Shown: piece by piece, positions 17,365-26,652 of the stretch
Layout of the letters: each line of letters opens with the position of its first letter
Position numbering within the stretch: the stretch's first letter is position 1
Assembly (NCBI RefSeq): GCF_016894385.1
Contig: NZ_CP069812.1
Coordinates: 2,542,001 to 2,606,000 of the forward strand
Source: Cupriavidus oxalaticus
GTDB lineage: Bacteria > Pseudomonadota > Gammaproteobacteria > Burkholderiales > Burkholderiaceae
Direction of reading: 5' to 3'
Length of the DNA stretch: 64,000 nt
Notes under the pieces: generated by a model
Database searches by the model: none
What the model saw: only the letters and a program-made list of their open reading frames with translations
What the model was told of the DNA's origin: nothing
Program-made: the position numbers and the translations under genes

Positions 17365-18468
17365 TTACGCCATCACGTAGCACATCAGCGCGCCAACCCC
17401 CATCAGGAATACAAACAGCACCCCGGCCAGTGCCAGCGGCTTGCGTCCGGCGCGCACCAGGTCGCCGATGCGGGTATGCAGTCCGATCGCCAGCATCGCA
17501 CAGGCCAACAGCCAGTTGTCCAGCGCGATCAGCGGGGCCTTCAACGCGGCAGGCACCGTGCCGGCCGAGTTGAGCGCCATCACCGCGACAAAGCCCACCG
17601 CAAACCACGGCACCGACTTCAGGATCCCGGCAAAGCGGCCCTTGCCGGCGGGCGCCTGGCCTGCCTCGGCCTTGCCTTGCGGCCACAGCGCCATCACCAG
17701 CAGCAGCGGCCCCAGCGCCAGCACGCGCACCATCTTGGCCACCACCGCGGCATCGGCGGTCGGCTCGCTGATCATCTTGCCCGCGGCGATCACCTGTGCC
17801 ACCTCATGCAGCGTCGCGCCGGTGAAGATGCCGAACATGCGCTCGCTGACCGCCCAGTGCCAATGGCCGTTGGCCAGTTCGAACAGGTAAGGATAGAGCA
17901 GCATGCCGACCGTGCCGAACAGCACCACCGTGGCGACCGCCACCGCGGTCTGGCGGTCGTCGGTGCGCACCACCGACGACACCGCGATGGCCGCGGCCGC
18001 GCCGCAGATGGCGCTGCCGGAACTGACCAGGATCGCTTCGCGGCGGCTCAGCCCGAAGAAGGTCGTGCCGACCCAGGTACCGAACAGCAGCGTGGCGACC
18101 AGCATCGTCAGCGGCACGACGATGCCCGGCAGGCCCAGTGCGACGATGGACGCAAACGTCAGCCGCAGCCCGTACAGTGCCACGCCCAGCCGCAGCAGGT
18201 AATGGCGTGCCACCTGCATCCCGGGTGCCAGCGGCGCCAGCCAGTGTTTCGGCAGCGTATTGGCAGCGACCATGCCTGCGCACATGGCAAGCGTCAGTGC
18301 GCTCAGGCCATAGCGGGCGATCGCCGGATGCTCGGCCAGCGCCAGTGCCAGCCAGGCAATGCCGCCCAGCGGCACAAGCGTCAGCAGGCGCTGGGACCAG
18401 GGCGGGGAAACCGCTGCCGGCGTGGCGGCAGCGGTGCGGGGGGCATTGCTGGAGGTGGCGGAAGACAT
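17365..18468 (-). CDS. YeiH-family (UPF0324) putative sulfate exporter
   Basis: A 367-residue inner-membrane protein of the YeiH family, with about ten hydrophobic segments. It has the family motif region SGSAICGAAAAIAVSSVVR and, further on, FGIFTGATLHEVAQVIAAG. Characterised relatives are proposed to export sulfate or sulfonate-derived anions, so the substrate is a family-based guess. It is divergent from a LysR regulator 94 bases away with an inverted repeat between them, the same arrangement as yeiE-yeiH in enterobacteria. Confidence 0.85.
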   Translation of the reverse strand: MSSATSSNAPRTAAATPAAVSPPWSQRLLTLVPLGGIAWLALALAEHPAIARYGLSALTLAMCAGMVAANTLPKHWLAPLAPGMQVARHYLLRLGVALYGLRLTFASIVALGLPGIVVPLTMLVATLLFGTWVGTTFFGLSRREAILVSSGSAICGAAAAIAVSSVVRTDDRQTAVAVATVVLFGTVGMLLYPYLFELANGHWHWAVSERMFGIFTGATLHEVAQVIAAGKMISEPTADAAVVAKMVRVLALGPLLLVMALWPQGKAEAGQAPAGKGRFAGILKSVPWFAVGFVAVMALNSAGTVPAALKAPLIALDNWLLACAMLAIGLHTRIGDLVRAGRKPLALAGVLFVFLMGVGALMCYVMA

Positions 18469-18514
18469 GGCAGTTCACTTGTTCTGTAGTGACTCCAGCG
18501 TACTGGCCCGCCCT

Positions 18515-18533
18515 TAACCCGTAAAACGGGTAA
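18515..18533. promoter_or_regulatory. Inverted repeat, likely operator for the divergent LysR regulator
   Basis: TAACCCGTAAAACGGGTAA contains a perfect ACCCGT-N3-ACGGGT dyad in the 94-base gap between the YeiH gene and the LysR gene. LysR proteins usually bind such dyads between themselves and their divergent target. Confidence 0.55.
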
Positions 18534-18562
18534 TATCGCTATGCGTTATCTATTCTTTCGAT

Positions 18563-19492
18563 ATGGAATACCGTCCAGAACACCGCCCCGAGCAGCGCCC
18601 CCTGCGCCTCACGTTGCGCCAGCTGTCTGTCTTCGTCGCCGTCGCCCAGCATGGCAGCACCATGGCAGCCGCGCACGCGCTGGCGATGTCGCAGTCGGCC
18701 GTCAGCGCTTCGCTGGCAGAACTGGAACGTGCGCTGGACAGCCCGCTGTTCGATCGCATCGCACGCCGCCTCAGCATCAACGAGACCGGCCGCCAGTTCT
18801 TCCCGCGCGCGCTGGCGCTGCTGGACCAGGCGCACGAGCTGGAGCGCTTTGCCACGCAGACCGGCGTGCAGCTGCGCATCGCGGCCAGCAACACCATCGG
18901 CAGCTATATCCTGCCGCCGCTGCTGGCGGGTTTCCGTCATTCGCGCAGCGGACCCTGCACGCTGGACCTGCGCATCGGCAACACCCGCGAAGTGCTGCAA
19001 TCGCTGCTGCAGTTCGAAGCCGACATCGGCCTGGTGGAAGGCGCCAGCCACGAACGCGACCTGCGCAGCATGCACTGGTGCGATGACGAGATGGTGGTGG
19101 TGGTCGGCCCGTCGCATGCGCTGGCGCTCGCGCCGGACGACCTGGTGGCATTGCGCGATGCCGAGTGGATCGTGCGCGAACCGGGCTCGGGCACGCGCGA
19201 GGTGATCGAGGAACGACTGGTACCGTTACTGGGCGAACTGCGCTTCGCCCTGGAACTGGGCAACGCCGAAGCGATCAAGCGCGCGGTGATGAGCGGCTTC
19301 GGCGTCAGTTGCCTGTCGTTACACGTGGTGCGCGACGAACTCGCGCAAGGCACGCTGGTGGCGATCCGCGAAGGCTTGCCGCGCATCGTGCGGCCGCTGC
19401 AGCTGGTCGTGCACCAGGACAAATTCCCGACGCAAGGCCTGCTGGCCTTCACCGAATACCTGCGCACCATGGCGCCGCGTATCGGCGCATGA
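18563..19492 (+). CDS. LysR-family regulator (YeiE-like)
   Basis: A 309-residue transcription factor. The N-terminal winged helix-turn-helix reads LRQLSVFVAVAQHGSTMAAA and MSQSAVSASLAELERAL. The C-terminal half, from about residue 105 (RIAASNTIGSYILPPLL), is the periplasmic-binding-like effector domain. It probably controls the divergent YeiH-type transporter through the dyad at 18515-18533. The effector is unknown; YeiE of E. coli has been linked to sulfite or iron responses. Confidence 0.85.
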   Translation: MEYRPEHRPEQRPLRLTLRQLSVFVAVAQHGSTMAAAHALAMSQSAVSASLAELERALDSPLFDRIARRLSINETGRQFFPRALALLDQAHELERFATQTGVQLRIAASNTIGSYILPPLLAGFRHSRSGPCTLDLRIGNTREVLQSLLQFEADIGLVEGASHERDLRSMHWCDDEMVVVVGPSHALALAPDDLVALRDAEWIVREPGSGTREVIEERLVPLLGELRFALELGNAEAIKRAVMSGFGVSCLSLHVVRDELAQGTLVAIREGLPRIVRPLQLVVHQDKFPTQGLLAFTEYLRTMAPRIGA

Positions 19493-19530
19493 TGCGTGGC
19501 GCATCCGGGCGCATGATGCGTGGCGCGGAC
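19486..19530. repeat. Short direct repeat at the end of the LysR gene
   Basis: GCGCATGATGCGTGGCGC occurs twice about 24 bases apart, across the LysR stop codon. The GCATGATGC core is nearly palindromic. It may be a local duplication. Confidence 0.5.
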
Positions 19531-19544
19531 CAACAGGCGGACAG

Positions 19545-20774
19545 CTAGGCCGCCTGCGGCTCGCGGCGCTTGCTGCGCGCAGTGTACAGGTCGAGCAGCT
19601 GGAACAGCACGGGGTTGAGCATGATCGACAGCAACGCGCCCGCCAGGATCAGTGCCTGGCCGCGCTCGGGCAAGATGTTCAGGTAGACGCCCAGGCTCGC
19701 CAGGATGAAGGAAAACTCGCCGATCTGCGCGAGGCTGACGGCAATCGTCATGCCGGTCTGCCCGGAGTGCCCGAACACCCGCACGATGCCCATCGCCGCC
19801 AGCGATTTGCCGACCACGATGATAAACAGCGTCGACATCACGCCCCACGGGTCGTTGACCAGCACCATGGGATCGAACAGCATGCCGACCGAGACGAAGA
19901 ACAGCACCGAGAAGGCATCGCGCAACGGCAACGACTCTTCGGCCGCGCGATGACTGAATTCGGATTCGGCCAGCACCATGCCGGCAAAGAATGCGCCCAG
20001 TGCGAAGGAGACGCCAAACAATGAATACGCGCCGTAGGCCACGCCCAGCGCAGTCGCCAGCACGCCCAGGCGGAACATCTCGCGATTGCCGGTCCAGACG
20101 ATGCGCTCGAGCATCCACGGGATAAAGCGACGCCCGATCAGCAGCATCACCGCGACAAAGGCGGCGACCTTGCCCAGCGTCGAGAACACCGCCAGCAGGA
20201 CTTCGCCGGTACTCGGACCGCCTTCGCTGCCGGTATCTGCAGCGCCGGCAAGGAGTCCTGCCATCGCCGGCAACAGCACCAGCGCCAGCACCATGGCCAG
20301 GTCTTCGACGATCAGCCAGCCTACCGCGATCCGCCCCTGGGGCGACTCCACCAGGTCGCGCTCCTGCAGCGCCTTGAGCAGCACCACGGTACTGGCCACC
20401 GACAGCGCCAGCCCGTAAACCAATCCCTGCCCCCAGGACCAGCCGAAACCCCACGCCACCAGCATGCCAAGAAAGGTCGCGATACCGATCTGCACGACTG
20501 CTCCGGGGATCGCGATGCGCTTCACCGCCATCAGGTCCTTGATCGAGAAATGCAGCCCGACGCCGAACATCAGCAGGATCACGCCGAGCTCGGCCAGTTC
20601 CGGCGCGAGCGCCTGGTCGGCCGTGTAGCCCGGGGTATGCGGTCCTACCACGATCCCCGCGCACAGGTAGCCAATCAGCGGCGGCAGCCGCAGCTTGCTG
20701 GCGATGGCGCCAAGAACGAAGGCCAGGACGATACCGCCGACGATGGTGCTGATGAGCGGGGTGGCGTGATGCAT
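19545..20774 (-). CDS. CPA2-family cation:proton antiporter (YbaL/KefB-like, no TrkA domain)
   Basis: A 409-residue inner-membrane antiporter exchanging K+ or Na+ for protons, with about twelve hydrophobic segments and the family motifs RLPPLIGYLCAGIVVGP and GWLIVEDLAMVLALVLLP. It ends soon after the last helix (LDLYTARSKRREPQAA), so the C-terminal TrkA-N nucleotide-binding domain found in KefB, KefC and YbaL is missing. Gating by NAD or glutathione through that domain is therefore not expected. The ATG at 20774 (MHHATPLIST) fits the family start; GAGGAA lies about ten bases upstream. Longer frames to 20978 add an Arg-rich stretch and look unlikely. Confidence 0.85.
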   Translation of the reverse strand: MHHATPLISTIVGGIVLAFVLGAIASKLRLPPLIGYLCAGIVVGPHTPGYTADQALAPELAELGVILLMFGVGLHFSIKDLMAVKRIAIPGAVVQIGIATFLGMLVAWGFGWSWGQGLVYGLALSVASTVVLLKALQERDLVESPQGRIAVGWLIVEDLAMVLALVLLPAMAGLLAGAADTGSEGGPSTGEVLLAVFSTLGKVAAFVAVMLLIGRRFIPWMLERIVWTGNREMFRLGVLATALGVAYGAYSLFGVSFALGAFFAGMVLAESEFSHRAAEESLPLRDAFSVLFFVSVGMLFDPMVLVNDPWGVMSTLFIIVVGKSLAAMGIVRVFGHSGQTGMTIAVSLAQIGEFSFILASLGVYLNILPERGQALILAGALLSIMLNPVLFQLLDLYTARSKRREPQAA

Positions 20775-21142
20775 GCGTGCGGGGTTCCTCGTGTCAGGGG
20801 CTGGACGGCGATGGCTGGATCCCACCCGCCTCTCCCACACGCGCGCCACGATGCCGCGGACCACCCTGCGGCGCGCACCAGCGGTCGGTGCGGCACGATC
20901 GGCAACCTCGGAACGGGGACAAGCAGGGAAAGAACGGGAAGTGCCGCAGCGGCCCCGGACACGCTGGAGGCGCGCCACGGATCGGGAATGGCGTATGACA
21001 TGCTGCGCCGCGATCCATCACGCGGCGCACCCCGAAAAGCGTACGACAGGAGTAATGTAACATGCCCGCCACGCGCTCAAAGCGCCGAAATGCGAGGCAA
21101 TTCCTGGCAACGGCAACCTAATTCGATGGCGTAGCGGATTGC
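20775..21142. other. Intergenic region, nothing recognised
   Basis: A 368-base gap between the antiporter and the tRNA-cluster terminator. Open frames here overlap each other in several frames and have no ribosome site or recognisable product. It should carry the antiporter promoter. Confidence 0.5.
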
Positions 21143-21184
21143 GTAAAGCAAAAGCGGCGCCTTTGGGCGCCGCTTTTGCTTTAC
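21143..21184 (-). terminator. Very strong bidirectional terminator of the tRNA cluster
   Basis: A 19-bp perfect stem with loop TTTG (GTAAAGCAAAAGCGGCGCC and its reverse complement) lies just after tRNA-Cys. The A/T-rich outer parts serve as U tract in either direction. Confidence 0.85.
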
Positions 21185-21187
21185 AAC

Positions 21188-21261
21188 TGGAGGCGGAGGT
21201 CGGAATCGAACCGGCGTACACGGCTTTGCAGGCCGCTGCATAACCACTCTGCCACCCCGCC
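21188..21261 (-). tRNA. tRNA-Cys(GCA)
   Basis: Acceptor GGCGGGG, D arm, anticodon loop CTGCAAA (anticodon GCA), T arm GGTTCGATTCC and an encoded TCCA end. It is last in the uvrC-pgsA-tRNA run. Confidence 0.95.
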
Positions 21262-21367
21262 AGGTGACGTGATGCTGGATTGTAGCTGCATTCAGCCAGT
21301 GCTGCCGGCGTGCCTGCAGAGCAATTCAACCCAAACAAAAAGGGAAGCGGTGCTTCCCTTTGGGGAT

Positions 21368-21443
21368 TGGAGCGGGAGACGAGTCTCGAACTCGCGACCT
21401 CAACCTTGGCAAGGTTGCGCTCTACCAACTGAGCTACTCCCGC
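21368..21443 (-). tRNA. tRNA-Gly(GCC), copy 2
   Basis: A 76-base tRNA with acceptor GCGGGAG, anticodon loop TTGCCAA (anticodon GCC), T arm GAGTTCGAGACTC and encoded TCCA. It is identical to the copy at 21505-21580. Confidence 0.95.
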
Positions 21444-21504
21444 GTACAACTTTTTGCTGCCAGCCCGGCAGGGTGCCATGCACGATGCCGAACCTTCGAT
21501 AACC

Positions 21505-21580
21505 TGGAGCGGGAGACGAGTCTCGAACTCGCGACCTCAACCTTGGCAAGGTTGCGCTCTACCAACTGAGCTACTCCCGC
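21505..21580 (-). tRNA. tRNA-Gly(GCC), copy 1
   Basis: The same 76-base tRNA-Gly(GCC) as the neighbouring copy; the two are separated by 61 bases. It lies downstream of pgsA, as in the conserved pgsA-glyW-cysT order of proteobacteria. Confidence 0.95.
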
Positions 21581-21753
21581 AGGGTACTGCTTCAAAAACT
21601 TTTCAAGGCATTTTGTTTCGCAATTTGCCGCTATCACACAACATCTTGCGCCAAACTCGCCTTATCTCGCTGCTTTCGTTTGCATCGTCAGCAACGAGAA
21701 TGAGATTATGCAAAAAGCTCCTCTCTGCGTCAACACCTTTTTGGAATTTCTTT

Positions 21754-22353
21754 TCACTTCCGGGCGCCGGCACTCGCCACGACATTGCTGCGCTCGCGGA
21801 TCTGCGGCCAGGCCAGCTTCATGTAATAGATCATCGACCACAGCGTCAGCACCGCCGCCAGATAGATCATCCACGTGCCCAGCAAGTAGGCGTCGAAGCC
21901 GAACAGTTGGCCGCTGAACAGCAGCAGCGGGATCGCGATCATCTGCACGGTGGTCTTCAGCTTGCCGAGGAAATTCACCGCCACGCTCTTGGACGCGCCG
22001 ATCTGCGCCATCCACTCGCGCAGCGCCGAGATCGTGATCTCGCGTCCGATGATGACCAGCGCGATCAGGTCGGTGACCCGGTCCAGCGCCAGCAGCGACA
22101 GCAACGCGGCCGTCACCATCAGCTTGTCGGCGACGGGGTCGAGAAATGCGCCGAACGACGAGGTCTGATTCCAGCGCCGCGCCAGGAAGCCGTCGAGCCA
22201 GTCCGTCACCGCGGCGATGATAAAGAACGCCGCCGCCGTCAGGTTCTTGGTGTGCATGGGAAGCCATGCGTCGGGCAGGTAGAACACGCCCACCACCAGG
22301 GGAATCATGGCGACACGAAGCCAGGTCAGCAGGATCGGGATATTGAAAGGCAT
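21754..22353 (-). CDS. pgsA: CDP-diacylglycerol-glycerol-3-phosphate 3-phosphatidyltransferase
   Basis: Inner-membrane enzyme making phosphatidylglycerol phosphate, the committed step to phosphatidylglycerol and cardiolipin. The 199-residue product has the CDP-alcohol phosphotransferase signature: DGFLAR, eight residues, GAFLD, then PVAD (the two metal-binding Asp pairs), flanked by four to five membrane helices. The ATG at 22353 (MPFNIPILLTWLR) gives the usual N-terminus; frames reaching 22431 add unrelated residues. uvrC lies 108 bases upstream on the same strand. Confidence 0.95.
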   Translation of the reverse strand: MPFNIPILLTWLRVAMIPLVVGVFYLPDAWLPMHTKNLTAAAFFIIAAVTDWLDGFLARRWNQTSSFGAFLDPVADKLMVTAALLSLLALDRVTDLIALVIIGREITISALREWMAQIGASKSVAVNFLGKLKTTVQMIAIPLLLFSGQLFGFDAYLLGTWMIYLAAVLTLWSMIYYMKLAWPQIRERSNVVASAGARK

Positions 22354-22461
22354 GGAGCTCGGGCGGCGGGGGAACGTGACCAATCCCGCGATTGTCGCCG
22401 ATTTCGGGACCAATCGACCATCATTGGTCATTTTCCTGCCCGCGCCAGCAACTGCCGCGGG

Positions 22462-24504
22462 TCAATGCAGCTGCCGGTAGATCTCCTCGGCCAGCCCGCG
22501 CGAGATGCCCTCGACGCTGGCCAGCTCGTCGATGCTGGCGGCCATCACGCCGCGCAGGCCGCCGAAACGGGTCAGCAGCTTCTGCCGCCGGCGCGCGCCC
22601 ACCCCTTCGATTTCTTCCAGCCGCGAGGTCGTGCGCGCCTTGGCCCGGCGCGCGCGCATGCCGGTGATGGCGAAGCGGTGGGCCTCGTCGCGGATCTGCG
22701 CCACCAGCATCAGCGCCGCGCTGCCCTGCCCCAGTTCCAGCGAGGACCGGCCATCGGCGAACACCAGTGTCTCCAGCCCGACCTTGCGCCCTTCGCCCTT
22801 GGCCACGCCGACCAGCAGGCCGATATCCAGCCCCAGCTCCTCGAACACCTGGCGCGCCACTTCGACCTGGCCCTTGCCGCCGTCGATCAGCACGATCTGC
22901 GGCAGCAGCGCGGCGGCTTCGCTGCCCGCCTGCGCGCCGCCGTCTTCCTGGATCTGCTCGACCAGCTTCTGGTAGCGCCGCGTCAGCACCTGGCGCATGG
23001 CGGCATAGTCGTCGCCGGGGATGATGTCCTGGATGTTGTAGCGGCGGTATTCGCTGTTCTGCATGTCATGGTGGTGGTACACCACGCACGACGCCTGCGT
23101 CGCCTCGCCGGCGGTATGGCTGATATCGAAGCACTCCACCCGCAGCAGCGCCAGGTCTTCCAGGTCCAGTCCGATGGTTTCCGCCAGCGCGCGCGTACGC
23201 CCCTCCTGGCTGCCCTGCTCGGCCAGCCGGCGCGACAGCGCCAGCGCCGCGCCCTGCTGCGCCATCTCGAGCCACACCTTGCGCTGGCCCTGCGGCTGGC
23301 GCACCAGCGCTACCTTGCGGCCGGCGTGCAGCGACAGCGCCTCCAGCACCGCGCCGTCGTCCGGCACATGGCTGACGACGATGATGGGCGGCGCGGCTTG
23401 CTCCAGGTAATGCTGCACCATGAAGGCGGACAACACCCGGGCGGCGATCCGCTCGACGGTGAGCGGTAGCGTGGCCTCGGCGGCGCCGGCTTCGTCCAGC
23501 GTGTCGCGCTGGTCGGCATCCTCGACGATCATCGCGGCCTCGTCGGCATGGGCCGGGAAATAGGCCTTGTCGCCCAGATGGCGGCCGCCGCGCACCATGG
23601 CCAGGTTGACGCAGGCGCGCCCGCCTTCCACCGCCACGGCCAGCACGTCGATATCGCGCGCCTGCCCGCCCACTTCCTCCACCGCCTGGCGCTTGAGCAC
23701 GGTCGACAGCGCCGCGATCTGGTCGCGCACCGCGGCGGCCTGCTCGAATTCGAGCCGCTCGGCATGCTGTTCCATCTTGCCCTGCAGGCCTTCCAGCACT
23801 TCGGTCTGGCGGCCCTGGAGGAAGCGCGCCGCGTTGGCAACGTCGCGCGCGTAGTCCTCTTCGCTGATGGCATTGACGCACGGGCCCGTGCAGCGATGGA
23901 TCTGGTGCAGCAGGCAAGGCCGGGTGCGGTTGTTGAAGACGGTGTCCTCGCAGGTGCGCAGCTGGAACACCTTCTGCAGGATCTGCATGCTCTCGCGCAC
24001 CGCATAGGCGCTCGGGAACGGGCCGAAGTACTGGTGCTTGCGGTCGGTGGCGCCGCGGTAGTACGCCATGCGCGGAAAGCGGTGCCCGGTCAGCTTCAGG
24101 AACGGATACGACTTGTCGTCGCGGAACAGGATGTTGTAGCGCGGCGCCAGCGCCTTGATCAGGTTGTTCTCGAGCAGCAGCGCCTCGGCCTCGGTGCGCA
24201 CCACCGTGGTCTCGATGCGGACGATGCGCGCCACCATCATCGCGATGCGCGGCGACAGCTGGGTCTTGGTGAAATAGCTGGAAACCCGCTTCTTCAGGTC
24301 GCGCGCCTTGCCGACATACAGCACGTTGCCGGCGGCATCGAAATAGCGGTACACGCCGGGCAGGCCCGGCAGGCGCGAGATGACCGGCTTGGGGTCAAAG
24401 GGCTGTGGCGGCAGTTCGCCCGGCGCTTCGGCCGGAACTTCGGCCGGCGCTTCGGCCGCCACATCGGCCTCGGGTTTCGGTGAATCGGATTGCTGGTCGG
24501 ACAT
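22462..24504 (-). CDS. uvrC: Excinuclease ABC subunit C
   Basis: Nucleotide-excision-repair endonuclease that cuts on both sides of a lesion within the UvrB-DNA complex. The 680-residue product has an N-terminal GIY-YIG domain ([20 protein letters not shown]), a UVR motif for UvrB contact at about residues 240-275, an RNase H-like UvrC domain ([17 protein letters not shown]) and a C-terminal helix-hairpin-helix ([13 protein letters not shown]). The first ~35 residues are an acidic Ala/Pro/Glu repeat ([13 protein letters not shown]) absent from E. coli UvrC. It leads the uvrC-pgsA-tRNA order known from many proteobacteria. Confidence 0.96.
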   Translation of the reverse strand: MSDQQSDSPKPEADVAAEAPAEVPAEAPGELPPQPFDPKPVISRLPGLPGVYRYFDAAGNVLYVGKARDLKKRVSSYFTKTQLSPRIAMMVARIVRIETTVVRTEAEALLLENNLIKALAPRYNILFRDDKSYPFLKLTGHRFPRMAYYRGATDRKHQYFGPFPSAYAVRESMQILQKVFQLRTCEDTVFNNRTRPCLLHQIHRCTGPCVNAISEEDYARDVANAARFLQGRQTEVLEGLQGKMEQHAERLEFEQAAAVRDQIAALSTVLKRQAVEEVGGQARDIDVLAVAVEGGRACVNLAMVRGGRHLGDKAYFPAHADEAAMIVEDADQRDTLDEAGAAEATLPLTVERIAARVLSAFMVQHYLEQAAPPIIVVSHVPDDGAVLEALSLHAGRKVALVRQPQGQRKVWLEMAQQGAALALSRRLAEQGSQEGRTRALAETIGLDLEDLALLRVECFDISHTAGEATQASCVVYHHHDMQNSEYRRYNIQDIIPGDDYAAMRQVLTRRYQKLVEQIQEDGGAQAGSEAAALLPQIVLIDGGKGQVEVARQVFEELGLDIGLLVGVAKGEGRKVGLETLVFADGRSSLELGQGSAALMLVAQIRDEAHRFAITGMRARRAKARTTSRLEEIEGVGARRRQKLLTRFGGLRGVMAASIDELASVEGISRGLAEEIYRQLH

Positions 24505-24616
24505 TGGGGGACGGTGACCGCTACACGACCCGCGCGCAACAAAGTGGCGCGGCCTCTAAAATCGCAAGTTTAGAGCAATTCAGCGCGCGTCCCGCCCGCG
24601 CGCGCCTTTACCCGCC

Positions 24617-25786
24617 ATGCCTATCCGCTCCTGGGACATCTTCTGCACCGTGATCGACAATTTCGGCGACATCGGCGTCTGCTGGCGTCTGGCCCGCCAG
24701 CTTGCGCAGGAGCACGGGCACGCGGTGCGGCTATGGGTCGATGACCTGGCGAGCTTCGCACGGCTGGCGCCGGAGCTCGATAGCGGCGCCATCGTGCAGC
24801 GCCTGGCGGGGGTTGAAATTCGTCCGTGGCGGCCGGCAGACCCGGGGGATGATAGCGACGTGGATGACACCGCCGGGCTAACGCCGCACGATGCCGTCAT
24901 CGAAGCCTTCGCCTGCGAAGTGCCGCAAGCCTTCCTGGCCCGCATGGCCGCACGTGACCCCAAGCCCGCCTGGATCAACCTGGAATACCTGAGCGCCGAG
25001 CCATGGGTGCGGGAGCACCATGCGATGCCCTCGCCCCACCCGCGGCTGCCGCTGGTGAAGCATTTCTTCTTCCCCGGCTTCGAGCCCGGCACCGGCGGCC
25101 TGCTGCGGGAATCGATGCTGGGCGCGCAGCGCGCCGCCTTCCTCGGCGGCACGGCCGCCCAGGCGGCCTTGTGGCACCGGCTGAGCGTGACGCCCAGGCC
25201 CGGCGCGCTGCGGGTGAGCCTGTTTGCCTACCGCAACCCGGCCCTGCCCGCGCTGCTGGAGCAATGGCGCGATGCCGCCGAACCGGTCCATTGCCTGGTG
25301 CCCGCGGGCCTGGCCGCCGACCAGGCCGCCGAATGGCTGGGCGTGCCGCTGCGGATCGGCGACCCGGTGGAGCGCGGCAGCCTGTGCGTGCAGATGATCC
25401 CGTTCGTGCGCCAGGAGCACTTCGACGAACTGCTGTGGGCCTGCGACCTGAACTTCGTGCGGGGCGAGGACTCGTTTGTCCGCGCGCAGTGGGCAGCGCG
25501 GCCGCTGGTCTGGCATATCTATCCCCAGGACGATGCCGCACACCGGGTCAAGCTCGACGCCTGGCTCGCCCTGTTCGGCCAAAGCGGCGTGGCGCCCGAC
25601 GCAGCTGCGGCGTTGACCGATTTCTGGCACGCCTGGAACGGCTACGGCAATCCCGTCGACTGGCCGCGCCTGCGAGCGCATCTGCCGGCACTTGGCGCCA
25701 TCGCGCCGCGCTGGGAGCGGCGCTTGCAGCATCCCGGAGATCTTGCCGCCAACCTGGTAGCGTTTTGCGAAAATCAGGTAAAATAA
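24617..25786 (+). CDS. earP: EF-P arginine rhamnosyltransferase EarP
   Basis: Transfers L-rhamnose from dTDP-rhamnose to Arg32 of elongation factor P, which activates EF-P for rescuing ribosomes stalled at polyproline. The 389-residue protein is a GT-B-type glycosyltransferase. The catalytic-site Asp residues known from Pseudomonas and Neisseria are in DNFGD (D14 and D18), and the donor-binding RGEDSFVRAQ lies near residue 275. efp is the next gene, 216 bases downstream, and encodes Arg at position 32, so the pair is functionally matched. Confidence 0.95.
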   Translation: MPIRSWDIFCTVIDNFGDIGVCWRLARQLAQEHGHAVRLWVDDLASFARLAPELDSGAIVQRLAGVEIRPWRPADPGDDSDVDDTAGLTPHDAVIEAFACEVPQAFLARMAARDPKPAWINLEYLSAEPWVREHHAMPSPHPRLPLVKHFFFPGFEPGTGGLLRESMLGAQRAAFLGGTAAQAALWHRLSVTPRPGALRVSLFAYRNPALPALLEQWRDAAEPVHCLVPAGLAADQAAEWLGVPLRIGDPVERGSLCVQMIPFVRQEHFDELLWACDLNFVRGEDSFVRAQWAARPLVWHIYPQDDAAHRVKLDAWLALFGQSGVAPDAAAALTDFWHAWNGYGNPVDWPRLRAHLPALGAIAPRWERRLQHPGDLAANLVAFCENQVK

Positions 25787-25820
25787 CCGGTTGATCCAAA
25801 TGGCGACCGGGCCGGAGAAC

Positions 25821-25863
25821 CAGGTCCTCTCCCATGCGTCAAACGCAGTGGGATGAAGACCTG
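25821..25863 (+). promoter_or_regulatory. Hairpin in the earP-efp spacer (efp leader)
   Basis: An outer CAGGTC / GACCTG stem encloses TCCCATGCGT-CAA-ACGCA-G-TGGGA. There is no T run, so it is unlikely to be a terminator. It lies about 140 bases before efp and may be a leader structure. Confidence 0.4.
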
Positions 25864-26002
25864 AATGCAAGCTGAGCACGGGGTCGCGAGCGCGTGGATA
25901 CCGGCTTTCGGCAGAGTTCATCTGGCCTATCGCAGCGGTAATGCCGGCAGCGCGCCTTCGCCATTCCAAATTCCTACTTTCTTATTCAGGAAAACAGTTC
26001 AG

Positions 26003-26563
26003 ATGAAAATCGCACAGGAACTCCGCGTCGGTAACGTGTTCATGATCGGCGGCGATCCGATGGTCGTGCAGAAGGCCGAGTACAACAAGTCGGGCCGCAA
26101 CGCAGCCGTGGTCAAGATGAAGTACAAGAACCTGCTGACCGACGCCCCGGGCGAGTCGGTGTTCAAGGCAGACGACAAGTTCGAAGTCGTGGTGCTGGAG
26201 CGCCGCGAGTGCACCTACTCGTACTTCGCCGACCCGATGTACGTGTTCATGGACACCGACTACAACCAGTACGAAGTCGAGAAGGACAGCATGGGTGACT
26301 CGCTGAACTACCTCGAAGACGGCATGAACGTCGAAGTCGTGTTCTACAACGACAAGGCCATCTCGGTCGAGATGCCGACCACGCTGGTCCGTGAAATCGT
26401 CTACACCGAGCCGGCCGTCAAGGGCGACACCTCGTCGGGCAAGGTGCTCAAGGGTGCCAAGATCAACACCGGGTTCGAGCTGCAGGTGCCGCTGTTCTGC
26501 AACATCGGCGACAAGATCGAAATCGACACCCGTACCGGCGAATACCGCAGCCGCGCCAACTAA
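26003..26563 (+). CDS. efp: Elongation factor P (Arg32 type)
   Basis: Translation factor that binds the ribosome between P and E sites and promotes peptide bonds at proline runs. The 186-residue product has the usual three OB-like domains. The tip loop reads KSGRNA with Arg at residue 32, the rhamnosylated form used with EarP, rather than the lysine used with EpmA/EpmB. The ATG at 26003 gives the canonical start [12 protein letters not shown] terminator follows at 26602. Confidence 0.97.
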   Translation: MKIAQELRVGNVFMIGGDPMVVQKAEYNKSGRNAAVVKMKYKNLLTDAPGESVFKADDKFEVVVLERRECTYSYFADPMYVFMDTDYNQYEVEKDSMGDSLNYLEDGMNVEVVFYNDKAISVEMPTTLVREIVYTEPAVKGDTSSGKVLKGAKINTGFELQVPLFCNIGDKIEIDTRTGEYRSRAN

Positions 26564-26601
26564 GGCGTGCGCAAGGTCCCGGCTGGTATAGCGGGACCGG
26601 C

Positions 26602-26639
26602 AAAGAAAAAGGCAGCCTGGGCTGCCTTTTTCTTTTTTT
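26602..26639 (+). terminator. Rho-independent terminator after efp
   Basis: A GGCAGC / GCTGCC core stem flanked by A5 and T5 runs is followed by a further T7 run. Confidence 0.9.
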
Positions 26640-26652
26640 GTCCGCGCGCGGA

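Noticed and set aside
21207..21479. Open frames overlapping the tRNA-Cys and tRNA-Gly genes.
   Set aside because: They pass through two structured tRNAs and have no ribosome site; chance frames.
22354..22431. A longer pgsA frame beginning at 22431.
   Set aside because: The added residues do not resemble the family N-terminus, and the ATG at 22353 gives the typical start.
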